Assembly: GCF_019801215.1 (NCBI RefSeq)
Contig: NZ_JAHVJO010000003.1
Coordinates: 62,001-126,000, forward strand
DNA length: 64,000 nt
Direction of reading: 5' to 3'
Source of the DNA: Fictibacillus nanhaiensis
Lineage (GTDB): Bacteria > Bacillota > Bacilli > Bacillales > Fictibacillaceae
Part shown: one piece after another, positions 16,286-25,264 of the stretch
Position numbering within the stretch: the stretch's first letter is position 1
Layout of the letters: each line of letters begins with the position of its first letter
Program-made: the position numbers and the translations under genes
The notes under the pieces: model-generated
What the model saw: the letters and a program-made list of their open reading frames with translations, nothing else
What the model was told of the DNA's origin: nothing
Database searches by the model: none

Positions 16286-19200
16286 TTACCAATAAATCTC
16301 TATTGTATTACCTTCGTCGTTTAACTGATTTATAACCTCATTCCGATTAACAACAACTCCACCTTGACGATACACGTTTTGGTAATGATCCACAGTCATT
16401 TCTTTACCGTTTACGACCAGAAGTTTTTCCTCTTCATCACTGCGTTTTCTGTACACAAACGTTACAGGCTTTTCATCCACCATGAATTGAAACTCTAATC
16501 CGTTCATGTCATGAGGTAAAACAGGGTCTATGATGAGATTTTCCCCATGTGGACGAATCCCTAAACAGTTTGAAATAAACTGATTCATGTAAATTCCAGG
16601 TCCGGACGAATAGATACGCCACCCACCTTTTACTTTTACATGGCCATCTTTCAGTTCGCCAAATCGTTCCTGTGCTTCGTAACGTGTTTTGAAGTCACCG
16701 TCTGAACTGCTGAAGTATGCGTTGCTTTGGCGACGTTCTGCGTTCTTTACCATATCCTGAATCATGACGGGGTTAATTTTTTCAAGTCCGCTCCATACTT
16801 CTTCAGATTTTCCAAGCTTCGCCATCGCTTCTACAAAACGAATATGTGCATGCACATATTGAAGACCAACCTCTCGTCCAAAGTTCGATGCTTGCTCAGC
16901 ACGTTTAAAGTGAGTGCTCACACCACCTTTGTAATGTGCTGGCTTGTCCATCAACCTTACACCATCCGGACCATAAAATTTATCCATAATAACAGTCAGA
17001 TGCTGACCCGCTTGCTCTGGTGTTAAGAGTTCTGCTATCATGCTGCGCGTCATTGGCAGCAAACGGTAGTTGATGCCTGTCGTGTTATCACTTGGATGAA
17101 GCATAAGTTTTGGTTCAAGAGCATTTTCCATATACACAAACCCTGGGACCACTTCAGAACTCAGCATGTATGTTTGGAAATCTGTCTTAATGTTTTCAGC
17201 TAATTGTCCTAATTCTCTTCCTTTCTCTTCATTCACATTTTTCAGCAATGCTGAGAACTGAGAAATAACCTGATATGTTAAGGCAACGGTCCACGAACTC
17301 ACCATGAATGTTTTGAGCTGCGGGTTCGCTGGCTGAAGCGTATCATCCCAGTCACCATCACCATAAGAAGAAAGATGAGTATCGTGTAAAAAGTTTGACT
17401 TGATATAATCGATCTGTTTTTGAATATGCTCAAGCATTGTTACCTTTTTATCCGTATATCCAAACGTTTTGTCCGTATACGGCACTTTTTCATCTAATAT
17501 ACTAAAATCATTCGTTGCCGCAAGATAATCGGTTACCGCTTTTAAAGGCCAAACGATGATATCTCCATGAGATTCTTCCTGCTGTATTTTAAAATATTGA
17601 TCAAACATGAACCACTGTGGCCAATTCCCTGTTTCTTCGTATTGATGGGCGTATACGGTCAGCAAAATCTCTTTTACCGCATCATAATGCTGTGTGGCTA
17701 GAAAATATTCAGTTGGCCCCTGACAGACATCGCGCGTTCCCCATGCCGCTCCTCCGTACTGTTCCAATCCGTGCGGAACCGAGTAATGGATAAGCATGTT
17801 GTGTGTGTACCAATGAGCTAACGCGTTCATCTTTTGAAGTTGTGCTGTTTCTTCTCCACCTAGAGAAAGATGAAAGCCCCGATTTGTCTTTTTAATAAAT
17901 TGACGATATCGCTCACTCTCTCTTTCTGCTTTCTTTTCTGTAAAAGGAAACATTTGTCCGTCAATCAAACCTTGAACAGTTAACGTCCATTCACTAGCTG
18001 CCTTCAGATCACAAACGACGAGTGATGCTGATCCTGGTTCTATGTTTTCGCCAAACATCGTTTCATCTTTTAATGCCATCTCCGTTCCAGTCACTCTCAA
18101 CGAATAGCTTAAGTTATTATACGTTTTTGCGCTGTCTGATGAGGAGTCTGCAAAGAACGAAATCACATTATCTTCCCTCTTCATGTTAAAAGGCACTTCG
18201 TATTCCTGATTGTTCATCGATACTTGGTTCGTTACAACAAACCTGTATTTCTTTCCGCTCTGAGATCGGACATGCAGCTCAACTTCAGGTGTATCGACCG
18301 TTGTGAAATTAGTTATGATAAACATTTCATCTTCCGTTTTGTAATACCAGCGTGCGTAATTGAAACCCATTTCAAAAAGAGACGGCATCGTTAACAGCTC
18401 TAGCCTCCCGTTTCGTTCCACATAGATACGCTGACCTGATGTTTTCATCACGTTAAGAGCATTTCGTGCATTTGTCAGCATTTTATGAAAAGAAGTATTT
18501 CCAACAACGAGCTGAGAGTTAAAGATTCCGTACATATAAGATGTGGTTGTGATCGTATCTTCTTTTAGGTGTACATTGTTTCCCGTTACAAGAATATGTC
18601 CGTGGGGTCTTTCTACTATTCTCTCTTTTTCTTTTAATACAATATGTTCGTAGGTTGGGGTGAAAAAGGATAACAACGTATCGTTTTCATACTCTTCTAA
18701 AATGCGATCAGGGAAAAGCTCCTGAACTTCTATCAAACTAAGATCCTTTGTTTTTAATGTCCCTGCAAACTGTTCGTTGGGTTTCACTCTCGGAAACAAA
18801 ATTGCGTCTTTGTGAGGAAGACACTGTACGTCTTTCCATGCCATCACCACCTCATCTGTAAAATCAACAGAAGTTACAGCCTCTGGATAGTCCTTTTTAA
18901 AGCAGCCATAGAAGGTAAACTGTTCTATTCCTTGTAATTGAACACTTTCAGATTGAAGAGCAACGTACGCAAACTCATATTGATAAACAGAGTTTGGCAG
19001 ATTCTCTTCATAAAGAGCTTCAGGTGTATCCGTTTCTTTAAATGAACGACCAAAGAACTGAAAGCCATCCGTTGCATAGCCGACAGCTTTCGTCAGGGAT
19101 CCTTGCTGCAGGTAAGGGAAAGCTCCATTGTTTGGCTGGTTTTGTCTAGAACAAATGACAAATCCTGATAAATCTGTTTCAAAAACGTGATGGTCTACAT

Positions 19201-19630
19201 ACTGGGCGGTGAAAGCTTCATTCGTTCTAACAGCCCCCATATTCGCAAGACCTACATCTTGTCCGTAGATGATGTCGGCTTTTACGCCAAAGCCTTCAAG
19301 TTCTACATTCCAAAACCAAATACCGTGCTCTGTCAACGAAAAAATCACTTTATATGAAACGTCTTCAAATGTTCCTTTCCAAAACACCTGGCTGTCAGTG
19401 TGCGAAACCGTACTTTCTGAACGTGTGCCTAAAAGCGGTGTGACTGCTATTCCGTCTTTCTTGAATAAACGCAGGTATAAGTTGTTCAACGCGCCATCGA
19501 TCGGGTTACTCATCCATTGGTTGATCATCGTCTCGTTGTGAGAAACTTTAAAAATATCACCGGAGTTTAAAAAAGAAAATGAAATATTTCCAGCTTTAAC
19601 TTCAAAATTCCCCTTTGTTATAGTCGTCAT
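16286..19630 (-). CDS. GH94-family 1,2-beta-oligoglucan phosphorylase-like enzyme
   Basis: A 1114-residue cytoplasmic protein without signal peptide. Length and layout match the 1,2-beta-oligoglucan phosphorylases (Listeria innocua Lin1839, Lachnoclostridium phytofermentans SOGP, both near 1100 residues) and exceed cellobiose phosphorylases (about 800). N-terminal beta-sandwich domains (1-600) precede an (alpha/alpha)6 barrel: GAAWGTRDVCQGPTEYF, then YGDGDWDDTLQ near residue 755, where GH94 has its general-acid Asp, and HPSDNTTGINYRLLPMTRS. The expected reaction is phosphorolysis of beta-1,2-glucan oligomers to alpha-glucose 1-phosphate. Promoter and operator lie at 19720-19778. Other GH94 specificities are possible; the ABC importer, LacI gene and GH144-like neighbour support this one. 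Confidence 0.82.
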   Translation of the reverse strand: MTTITKGNFEVKAGNISFSFLNSGDIFKVSHNETMINQWMSNPIDGALNNLYLRLFKKDGIAVTPLLGTRSESTVSHTDSQVFWKGTFEDVSYKVIFSLTEHGIWFWNVELEGFGVKADIIYGQDVGLANMGAVRTNEAFTAQYVDHHVFETDLSGFVICSRQNQPNNGAFPYLQQGSLTKAVGYATDGFQFFGRSFKETDTPEALYEENLPNSVYQYEFAYVALQSESVQLQGIEQFTFYGCFKKDYPEAVTSVDFTDEVVMAWKDVQCLPHKDAILFPRVKPNEQFAGTLKTKDLSLIEVQELFPDRILEEYENDTLLSFFTPTYEHIVLKEKERIVERPHGHILVTGNNVHLKEDTITTTSYMYGIFNSQLVVGNTSFHKMLTNARNALNVMKTSGQRIYVERNGRLELLTMPSLFEMGFNYARWYYKTEDEMFIITNFTTVDTPEVELHVRSQSGKKYRFVVTNQVSMNNQEYEVPFNMKREDNVISFFADSSSDSAKTYNNLSYSLRVTGTEMALKDETMFGENIEPGSASLVVCDLKAASEWTLTVQGLIDGQMFPFTEKKAERESERYRQFIKKTNRGFHLSLGGEETAQLQKMNALAHWYTHNMLIHYSVPHGLEQYGGAAWGTRDVCQGPTEYFLATQHYDAVKEILLTVYAHQYEETGNWPQWFMFDQYFKIQQEESHGDIIVWPLKAVTDYLAATNDFSILDEKVPYTDKTFGYTDKKVTMLEHIQKQIDYIKSNFLHDTHLSSYGDGDWDDTLQPANPQLKTFMVSSWTVALTYQVISQFSALLKNVNEEKGRELGQLAENIKTDFQTYMLSSEVVPGFVYMENALEPKLMLHPSDNTTGINYRLLPMTRSMIAELLTPEQAGQHLTVIMDKFYGPDGVRLMDKPAHYKGGVSTHFKRAEQASNFGREVGLQYVHAHIRFVEAMAKLGKSEEVWSGLEKINPVMIQDMVKNAERRQSNAYFSSSDGDFKTRYEAQERFGELKDGHVKVKGGWRIYSSGPGIYMNQFISNCLGIRPHGENLIIDPVLPHDMNGLEFQFMVDEKPVTFVYRKRSDEEEKLLVVNGKEMTVDHYQNVYRQGGVVVNRNEVINQLNDEGNTIEIYW

Positions 19631-19719
19631 AGAATACCCCTCAATTCATTAATTGATAAGTTTGAAAGTAGCACTTCTCCAAGGAAATCCTTTTACCTCG
19701 ATTTTTTAAGTTCTAATTT

Positions 19720-19735
19720 TATCGAAACGTTTCTA
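19720..19735 (-). promoter_or_regulatory. LacI-type operator of the GH94 gene
   Basis: TATCGAAACGTTTCTA contains the perfect palindrome GAAACGTTTC (19724-19733). It lies just downstream of the minus-strand -10 box, in the early transcribed region, the position of a repressor roadblock. The same 14-mer TATCGAAACGTTTC recurs at 19898 and 25265. Confidence 0.8.
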
Positions 19736-19749
19736 TTAAATTTACTGCG

Positions 19750-19778
19750 ATTATATGATGTATAAGTAAGACTGTCAA
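19750..19778 (-). promoter_or_regulatory. Fully consensus sigma-A promoter of the GH94 gene
   Basis: On the minus strand TTGACA (19773-19778), a 17-bp spacer and TATAAT (19750-19755). A promoter this strong normally needs tight repression, which the operator beside it would provide. Confidence 0.9.
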
Positions 19779-19863
19779 TTTATCTATATATCCAGCGAAT
19801 TGTATAAGAAACCATTACGGTTATTAATAAAATGAAAGCTAACTGTTTTTTTAAATTCTAGTA

Positions 19864-19892
19864 TTGAAAACGATTACATGTTGAATTATAAT
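19864..19892 (+). promoter_or_regulatory. Sigma-A promoter of the ABC importer with overlapping cre
   Basis: TTGAAA (19864-19869), a 17-bp spacer and TATAAT (19887-19892). TGAAAACGATTACA (19865-19878) matches the CcpA cre consensus at all 14 positions and covers the -35 box, so catabolite repression by occlusion is expected. Confidence 0.85.
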
Positions 19893-19897
19893 GTGCT

Positions 19898-19913
19898 TAT
19901 CGAAACGTTTCAA
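19898..19913 (+). promoter_or_regulatory. LacI-type operator of the ABC importer genes
   Basis: TATCGAAACGTTTCAA, core palindrome GAAACGTTTC (19902-19911), begins 6 bp after the -10 box and covers the expected start site. Confidence 0.8.
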
Positions 19914-20025
19914 CAGTAATCTAACAAAGTACAGTTTATATTTAAAAAAGGAATGACTTGGCTACTAAGTTGTGTGGCTGTAAACCTATCAACAAACCAT
20001 TACGTAAACTTTAGGGGGAACACTC

Positions 20026-21279
20026 ATGGAAAAACGTTGGTTCAAAAAGTCAGTAGTAACATCAATGATAGGAGCTCTTATGCTATCGGGAGCTCTTGCA
20101 GGCTGCTCTTCTGGTTCAGGTGAAGATGGGAAAACGACCATTACGGTTTGGGGAATGGGGGAAGAAGCAAAATCTCTGCCTAAAATCGCCGAAGAATTTG
20201 AGAAGGAAAATCCTAAAATTGACGTAAAAGTACAAGCCCTTCCTTGGGATCAAGCTCATGATAAACTATTAACAGCCGTTGCATCTAAAAAAGGACCTGA
20301 TGTTCTGCAAATGGGAACAACATGGATTCCTGAGTTCGCATCAGCTGGCGCGTTAAAAGATTTAACACCTCATGTGAAAGATTATCCAGAACTAAATTCG
20401 AAAAACTACTTTGAAGGTTCTGTTGAAACGACAAAATACGAAGACAAATTGGTCGGGGTACCTTGGTACATTGATACGCGCGTGCTCTACTATCGTACAG
20501 ATTTGCTTGAAAAAGCAGGTTATAAAGAAGCTCCCAAAACGTGGGATGAATTAAAGGATGCTGCCGACAAACTAGCTGATCGAGGCAAAGGAAAATATGG
20601 AATCAGCATCGATGCTAAAGAACAAAGCTTAGGGTTCATGTTTGCCCGTCAAAATGGTGCTGAACTATTAACATCGAAAAATGAACCAAATTTTAACGAA
20701 CCAAAATTCGTTGAAGCTGTGGATTACTTAAACAGTTTTTATAAAAGTGGAGCTGCTCCTAAAGAAGAATTAGGAATTGACATTATTCAGGGATTCCGTG
20801 ATGAAGGCATTCTTCCTATGTTTATCAGTGGCCCTTGGATGATCAAGCTGATCAACGACCAAGCACCAGACTTAAAAGGAAAATGGTCAACAGCTGTACT
20901 TCCAACAAAAGAAAATAACCTTTCCGCACTAGGCGGGTCTAATTTATCTGTATTCGAACACACAAAACATGAAAAAGAAGCATTAAAATTTGCAGCGTAT
21001 ATGAGCAAACCAGAGACACAATTAAAGTGGATGGAAATGACGAACTCCCTTCCTGCTGTTAAACAAGCTTGGGAAGACGAATCATTAACTGGAAACGACT
21101 ATTACAATGCGTTTGGTGAACAGATGAAAGCGGCTCAACCCATGCCTGTTATTAAACAATGGGAAGAAATAGCGCAAACGTATTTGAAGAGTTTTGAACA
21201 AATCTATCGTGGCGGAGCAGATGTGGAAAAAGAAATGGATGCTTTTAATAAGAAAGCTGAAGAGATCTTAAAGAAATAA
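20026..21279 (+). CDS. Extracellular sugar-binding lipoprotein of a CUT1 ABC importer
   Basis: A 417-residue lipoprotein. The signal peptide ends in the lipobox LAGC with Cys27, and a Ser/Gly-rich linker follows. The mature part is a family 1 solute-binding protein: TITVWGMGEEAKSLPKIAEEFEKENP, VPWYIDTRVLYYRTDLLEKAG, and FISGPWMIKLI. In the L. innocua beta-1,2-glucan locus a protein of this type (Lin1841) binds sophoro-oligosaccharides, and the neighbourhood here argues for the same ligands; this is inference. GGGGG lies before the ATG. A hairpin between this gene and the permeases probably makes it the most abundant product of the operon. Confidence 0.88.
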   Translation: MEKRWFKKSVVTSMIGALMLSGALAGCSSGSGEDGKTTITVWGMGEEAKSLPKIAEEFEKENPKIDVKVQALPWDQAHDKLLTAVASKKGPDVLQMGTTWIPEFASAGALKDLTPHVKDYPELNSKNYFEGSVETTKYEDKLVGVPWYIDTRVLYYRTDLLEKAGYKEAPKTWDELKDAADKLADRGKGKYGISIDAKEQSLGFMFARQNGAELLTSKNEPNFNEPKFVEAVDYLNSFYKSGAAPKEELGIDIIQGFRDEGILPMFISGPWMIKLINDQAPDLKGKWSTAVLPTKENNLSALGGSNLSVFEHTKHEKEALKFAAYMSKPETQLKWMEMTNSLPAVKQAWEDESLTGNDYYNAFGEQMKAAQPMPVIKQWEEIAQTYLKSFEQIYRGGADVEKEMDAFNKKAEEILKK

Positions 21280-21290
21280 GACCGATAAAC

Positions 21291-21331
21291 AAAAGGCTAA
21301 CGAGCAGTTCACTCTGCTCGTTACCTTTTTA
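21291..21331 (+). terminator. Intercistronic hairpin/attenuating terminator
   Basis: A 9-bp stem (AACGAGCAG with CTGCTCGTT) followed by ACCTTTTTA lies between the binding-protein gene and the permease genes. Such hairpins commonly stabilise the binding-protein message and lower permease expression. Confidence 0.75.
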
Positions 21332-21368
21332 TGGTTTACAATCGGTCACCATGAAGGATGTGAAAACC

Positions 21369-22253
21369 ATGAAAAGCTATTCAAAGACAACACCTTACCT
21401 CTTCATCGGACCTGCCCTACTTTTATTAGCACTTTTTTCTTTATTTCCGATCGTCGTTGCACTAGTAATTAGTTTTACTGATATCGATCTCGCTGGACTC
21501 GCCGACTATTCCAACATTAGCTTTATAGGAATTGAAAACTATCTTCACATCTTTAAGGATCCCATTTTCTTAAAATCAATCGGTAACACCATTTTTTATG
21601 TGGTATTCGGCGTACCTCTCGTTATTGCCTGTTCACTCGGGATCGCCTTGTTGATTAACTTTGGTACAGCACGAATCTTTAAAGCTTTTCGTCTTGTTTT
21701 TTATATGCCTTCCATTACTAACGTTGTCGCTGTAGCAGTTGTTTGGACGTATCTTTACAATCCGCAGTTCGGTTTGTTCAATTACTTGTTGGGGCTTGTT
21801 GGGATTCCAGCGATACCATGGCTGCAGGATCCTACAATCGCGAAAGGCTCATTGATTGCTCTTGCTGTTTGGCGGGCAATTGGTGTTAACATGATTATTT
21901 TCTTAGCTGCCTTGCAAGGTATTCCGAAAACGTATTACGAAGCAGCACAGCTTGATGGTGCGAATAATTGGAAGCAGCTAACAAAAATTACGATTCCTCT
22001 TCTTCGTTATGCCATTTTCTTCGTATCGATTACGACGATGATTGGTTGGCTGCAATTTTTCGAGGAACCATTCGTCATGACAAACGGCGGACCTTTAGAC
22101 AGTACAACTTCAGTTGCATTATTCATTTACCGAAACGGCTTTCAATTAAGCAACTTTGGTTACGCTGCTGCAGGATCATTTGTCTTATTTGTAACAATTA
22201 TCCTCATTACCATCATTCAGTTCAGATTACAGAAGAAAGATACCGATTTTTAG
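21369..22253 (+). CDS. CUT1 sugar ABC transporter permease (MalF type)
   Basis: About 294 residues with six predicted membrane helices. The cytoplasmic EAA loop is YEAAQLDGANNWKQLTKITIPLL, the contact site for the ATPase. The ATG at 21369 has AAGGA about 10 nt upstream; the in-frame ATG at 21351 lacks a binding site. It works with the next gene as the heterodimeric membrane channel for the binding protein encoded upstream. No ATPase gene lies in the island, as is usual for Bacillus CUT1 systems energised by a shared MsmX-type ATPase. Confidence 0.88.
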   Translation: MKSYSKTTPYLFIGPALLLLALFSLFPIVVALVISFTDIDLAGLADYSNISFIGIENYLHIFKDPIFLKSIGNTIFYVVFGVPLVIACSLGIALLINFGTARIFKAFRLVFYMPSITNVVAVAVVWTYLYNPQFGLFNYLLGLVGIPAIPWLQDPTIAKGSLIALAVWRAIGVNMIIFLAALQGIPKTYYEAAQLDGANNWKQLTKITIPLLRYAIFFVSITTMIGWLQFFEEPFVMTNGGPLDSTTSVALFIYRNGFQLSNFGYAAAGSFVLFVTIILITIIQFRLQKKDTDF

Positions 22254-22269
22254 GATGTGAGGTGAGAAC

Positions 22270-23112
22270 ATGAAAACAAATGCATCAAATGCGAAAAAAA
22301 CATATCAAATTCAGCAAGTGATCGCGGGTATTATCTTATTAATCGGCGGATTGCTTGTAGCTATCCCCTTTATATGGATGATTCTATCTGCATTTAAGCC
22401 TGAAAGTGAAGTGCTTCAGCTCACTCCAACATTGTGGCCTGAAACCATTACAACGAAAAACTTCATCTACCTCTTTGAAAATATGAACTTTGCTGTTTAC
22501 TTGAGAAATACAATTATCATTGTTCTCTTTTCTTTTGTCGGCCTTTTCTTTAATGCAATGGCTGGGTATGCTTTTGCAAAATACAAGTTTAAAGGCCGAG
22601 ATAAACTCTTTTATCTTGTACTTGCGACGATGATGATTCCTGGACAAGTAACCATGATTCCCGTCTACTTGATTTTAAATCAGATGGGGTTAACAAATAC
22701 GATGGCAGGCGTTGTTCTTCCAGGATTGGTTGGCGCATTCAGCATCTTCTTGTTCCGCCAATTCATGTCTACCATCCCAGATGAGTTGCTAGAGGCAGCA
22801 CGATTGGATGGAGCAAGCGAGTTTCGTGTGTTTATGCAACTGATTCTTCCAATCTCAAAACCCATCATGGCCGTGCAAGGAATCTTAACGTTTATCGCAG
22901 GATGGAACAGTTTTCTGTGGCCGCTAATCATCGCCAATGACGAAAGTCTTTATACGTTATCTGTCGGTTTAAGTCTTTTAAAAGGACAATATGGCGGAAA
23001 TTTCGCCTTGCAGATGGCTGGTTCAACGTTTATGGTCATACCGATTGTCATAATATTCATCATCTTCCAGAAACACATCATCGAAGGATATACGATTTCG
23101 GGTATGAAATAG
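22270..23112 (+). CDS. CUT1 sugar ABC transporter permease (MalG type)
   Basis: A 280-residue permease with six predicted helices. The EAA loop is LLEAARLDGASEFRVFMQLILPISKP, and the C-terminus IIEGYTISGMK is the typical MalG ending. The start has GGTG/GAGGTGAG upstream and lies 17 bp after the preceding stop, so the two permeases are co-translated. The partner and probable substrate are as for the preceding gene. Confidence 0.9.
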   Translation: MKTNASNAKKTYQIQQVIAGIILLIGGLLVAIPFIWMILSAFKPESEVLQLTPTLWPETITTKNFIYLFENMNFAVYLRNTIIIVLFSFVGLFFNAMAGYAFAKYKFKGRDKLFYLVLATMMIPGQVTMIPVYLILNQMGLTNTMAGVVLPGLVGAFSIFLFRQFMSTIPDELLEAARLDGASEFRVFMQLILPISKPIMAVQGILTFIAGWNSFLWPLIIANDESLYTLSVGLSLLKGQYGGNFALQMAGSTFMVIPIVIIFIIFQKHIIEGYTISGMK

Positions 23113-23116
23113 GAAC

Positions 23117-23163
23117 AAAGGCTGAAACAAGAGTACTATTTACTTTTGCCTCAGCCTTTTTTA
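23117..23163 (+). terminator. Terminator of the ABC importer operon
   Basis: Stem AAAGGCTGA...CAA with TTG...TCAGCCTTTTTT. The following stretch to 23403 is T-rich and holds no recognisable gene. Confidence 0.8.
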
Positions 23164-23403
23164 ATTGTCTTTTGCTTTTATTGTCTGTTTCATTGTTTCG
23201 TTTTTTTTGTCTGATCAATCTGCTTTATTTATTCGATTCTGCTAATTTAAAAAAATAAAAAATAGGCTGATTATCACAAGGAAAATCAATCTAAGAAAAG
23301 AATTAATAGGGTGGTATTTCATTTGGTTTTGAGAGGAGGCTCGTTAACTACCAGGTTCAGTCAGAATGTTTTTCTACACTAAATCATTTTGAGGTGATTA
23401 TTA

Positions 23404-23820
23404 ATGGCAGTTACAGCTGAAAAGATTTTCGTAAATTTACCGGTAAAAGATTTGAAAAAATCTGTCGAATTCTTTACCAAAATCGGTTTTGAGTTTAATG
23501 CTCAATATACGGATGAAAATTCTACCTGCATGGTGATCAACGACAATATTTTTGCCATGCTGCTAGTAGAAGACTTTTTTAAAACCTTTACAAAAAAAGA
23601 TATCTCTGATGCAACGAAGAGTACAGAAGCGATCGTCGCGTTAACGGCAAAAAGTCGTCAAGAAGTAGATGAGCTTGTGAATCGTGCTTTTGAAGCTGGC
23701 GGGAAACCTTCAAACGACCCGATGGACCATGGTTTTATGTACGGCAGGAGTTTCCAAGATCCGGATGGACACCTATGGGAAGTCTTTTATATGGATGAAA
23801 ATGCTGCACAACAATCCTAG
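23404..23820 (+). CDS. VOC-family protein (glyoxalase/bleomycin-resistance fold)
   Basis: A 138-residue protein with KIFVNLPVKDLKKSVEFFTKIGF at the N-terminus and FQDPDGHLWEVFYMDE at the C-terminus, where H and E are the usual metal ligands of one half-site. These proteins resemble PhnB-like and lactoylglutathione-lyase-like enzymes; substrate unknown. GAGGTGATT lies before the ATG. It is not obviously linked to the glucan island. Confidence 0.82.
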   Translation: MAVTAEKIFVNLPVKDLKKSVEFFTKIGFEFNAQYTDENSTCMVINDNIFAMLLVEDFFKTFTKKDISDATKSTEAIVALTAKSRQEVDELVNRAFEAGGKPSNDPMDHGFMYGRSFQDPDGHLWEVFYMDENAAQQS

Positions 23821-23834
23821 TCGTTAATTCCAAC

Positions 23835-23875
23835 AAAAAAAGCACCCTTATCTCCTGGATATGGGTGCTCTTCCA
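23835..23875 (-). terminator. Terminator between VOC and glucanase genes
   Basis: Stem AGCACCC with GGGTGCT. The minus strand carries the better T run (TTTTTTT), so it mainly ends the glucanase transcript; rightward termination is also possible. Confidence 0.8.
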
Positions 23876-25228
23876 TTATTGAATTGAAAATACCTCTTTT
23901 TCTAATAATTTTTCAGGTTTATTTCCGATTGGATCGCTGTGAAAATAGTCCCTAATCACACCATCTTTTAAATAGTTTGCGATCGATACCATTATCATTC
24001 CTTGATCCAAGGCGAGATACGCTTTTGCAATCTCTCCCGTTTCTACATTAACAGAATCATAGAAACCGTATTTGCTATACGTATTTAATTCTTTAAGCGC
24101 TTTAATATTTTTACGAACCGCTTCCGGATCATATTCCAGTGCTAAGAACGAGGCATGTGCTGTTACTGTAGCACCATCTTTGTAGCCTGAGGTACCAAGT
24201 GGCGTCGCTGCAAACTCGCTGTACCCATCAGGAGTCGCTGCAGGTGAAAAGCCCCAAGCCGGATATCCTTTTTCTTTTGCAAAAGCTTGCTGCAGTTCGA
24301 CATGGCGTTTGTTGTTTAACCCAAGTGCGTTTTTGCCCAGGTCTTTTTCTTTTAAAACTATTCCAGGCATCAGGCTTTCAAACATACTTCCTCCCCAGCT
24401 TGGCACAAATTTTACTCCGTTGTATTCGTAATGGCCTTCAAAGACCGTTACACCGTCATATTCAGCTTCATGACCTTTTGGTACTTGTGCTTGCCAATCC
24501 CAGCTTGCAGGCATGGTTCGATACATCTTCCACCAATGCTCTTTTGGTACGTCACCTTTACCAATTGAAATATAACTGGCTACTCGCGGTTCTGTGTTAA
24601 ACAAACCGTAATGATGGTCTGTCAATTTACCTTTTGCTACATCATATCCCCCGCGGAATTGCCCCACTTCTGGATCATAAAGTGTCGTGTAGTTCATTTC
24701 TTCTACTAACTTGCTTGTTTGAGGATATAGCTCTTCATATGCTTGTCCAACAACAATCAGCCCAGCTGACAGCCAACCGTTATCGACTTGGGAAATGAAT
24801 TGACCCCAGTCTTTTTTTATTGAACCATCATGTGTGTTGTACCAGTTATAGAAAAGACCGTTCCATTTCTCTAGTTTCTCTAACGTATCTAATGTTAGCT
24901 CAATACGTTTTACAGCCTCATCTTTCTTGATGAGCCCTAACTGTTGAGCAGAAACGGTGCTCATCATATACATTCCAATGTTCGTTGGAGAAGTATGTGT
25001 TGCATTTTTTTTGCCTTCTTCTGTATAGCGAGTTTCATCGTATGTCAAACCTGTTTTTGGATCTGTGTGATCTTGGTAAAACTTGTACGTTTTCTTTGCA
25101 ACCGCTTTCAATTGTACTTGAAAAGCAAGTTCTTTTTCCCTGTCATCTGCTGATGCAGAAGGCATAATAAATAAGTTGGCAACAAGACTAAGCACCAATA
25201 CATACCTTATTATTTTAGCTGTTTCCAT
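23876..25228 (-). CDS. Secreted GH144-like (PF10091) glucanase, probably endo-beta-1,2-glucanase
   Basis: A 450-residue secreted enzyme. A signal peptide (about residues 1-27, ending SASA-DD) precedes an (alpha/alpha)6 barrel: THTSPTNIGMYMMSTVSA, SQVDNGWLSAGLIVV, FVPSWGGSMFESLMP, YPAWGFSPAATPDGYSEF, KYGFYDSVN and YLALDQGMIMVSIANYL. This pattern is that of the glycoamylase-like PF10091 family, which includes the GH144 endo-beta-1,2-glucanases described from Chitinophaga and Parabacteroides. Its role would be to cut extracellular beta-1,2-glucan into importable oligomers. Its upstream palindrome at 25265 is the one found at the GH94 and importer promoters. Another glucan specificity cannot be excluded. 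Confidence 0.75.
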   Translation of the reverse strand: METAKIIRYVLVLSLVANLFIMPSASADDREKELAFQVQLKAVAKKTYKFYQDHTDPKTGLTYDETRYTEEGKKNATHTSPTNIGMYMMSTVSAQQLGLIKKDEAVKRIELTLDTLEKLEKWNGLFYNWYNTHDGSIKKDWGQFISQVDNGWLSAGLIVVGQAYEELYPQTSKLVEEMNYTTLYDPEVGQFRGGYDVAKGKLTDHHYGLFNTEPRVASYISIGKGDVPKEHWWKMYRTMPASWDWQAQVPKGHEAEYDGVTVFEGHYEYNGVKFVPSWGGSMFESLMPGIVLKEKDLGKNALGLNNKRHVELQQAFAKEKGYPAWGFSPAATPDGYSEFAATPLGTSGYKDGATVTAHASFLALEYDPEAVRKNIKALKELNTYSKYGFYDSVNVETGEIAKAYLALDQGMIMVSIANYLKDGVIRDYFHSDPIGNKPEKLLEKEVFSIQ

Positions 25229-25264
25229 GTTTCACTGCCCCTTTCAATTATCATGATCCATGTA

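Noticed and set aside
23161-23240. T-rich stretch with recurring TTGTCT/TTGTTT words
   Set aside because: Spacing is irregular (about 12-16 nt) and composition alone can explain it; not counted as a fourth periodic array.
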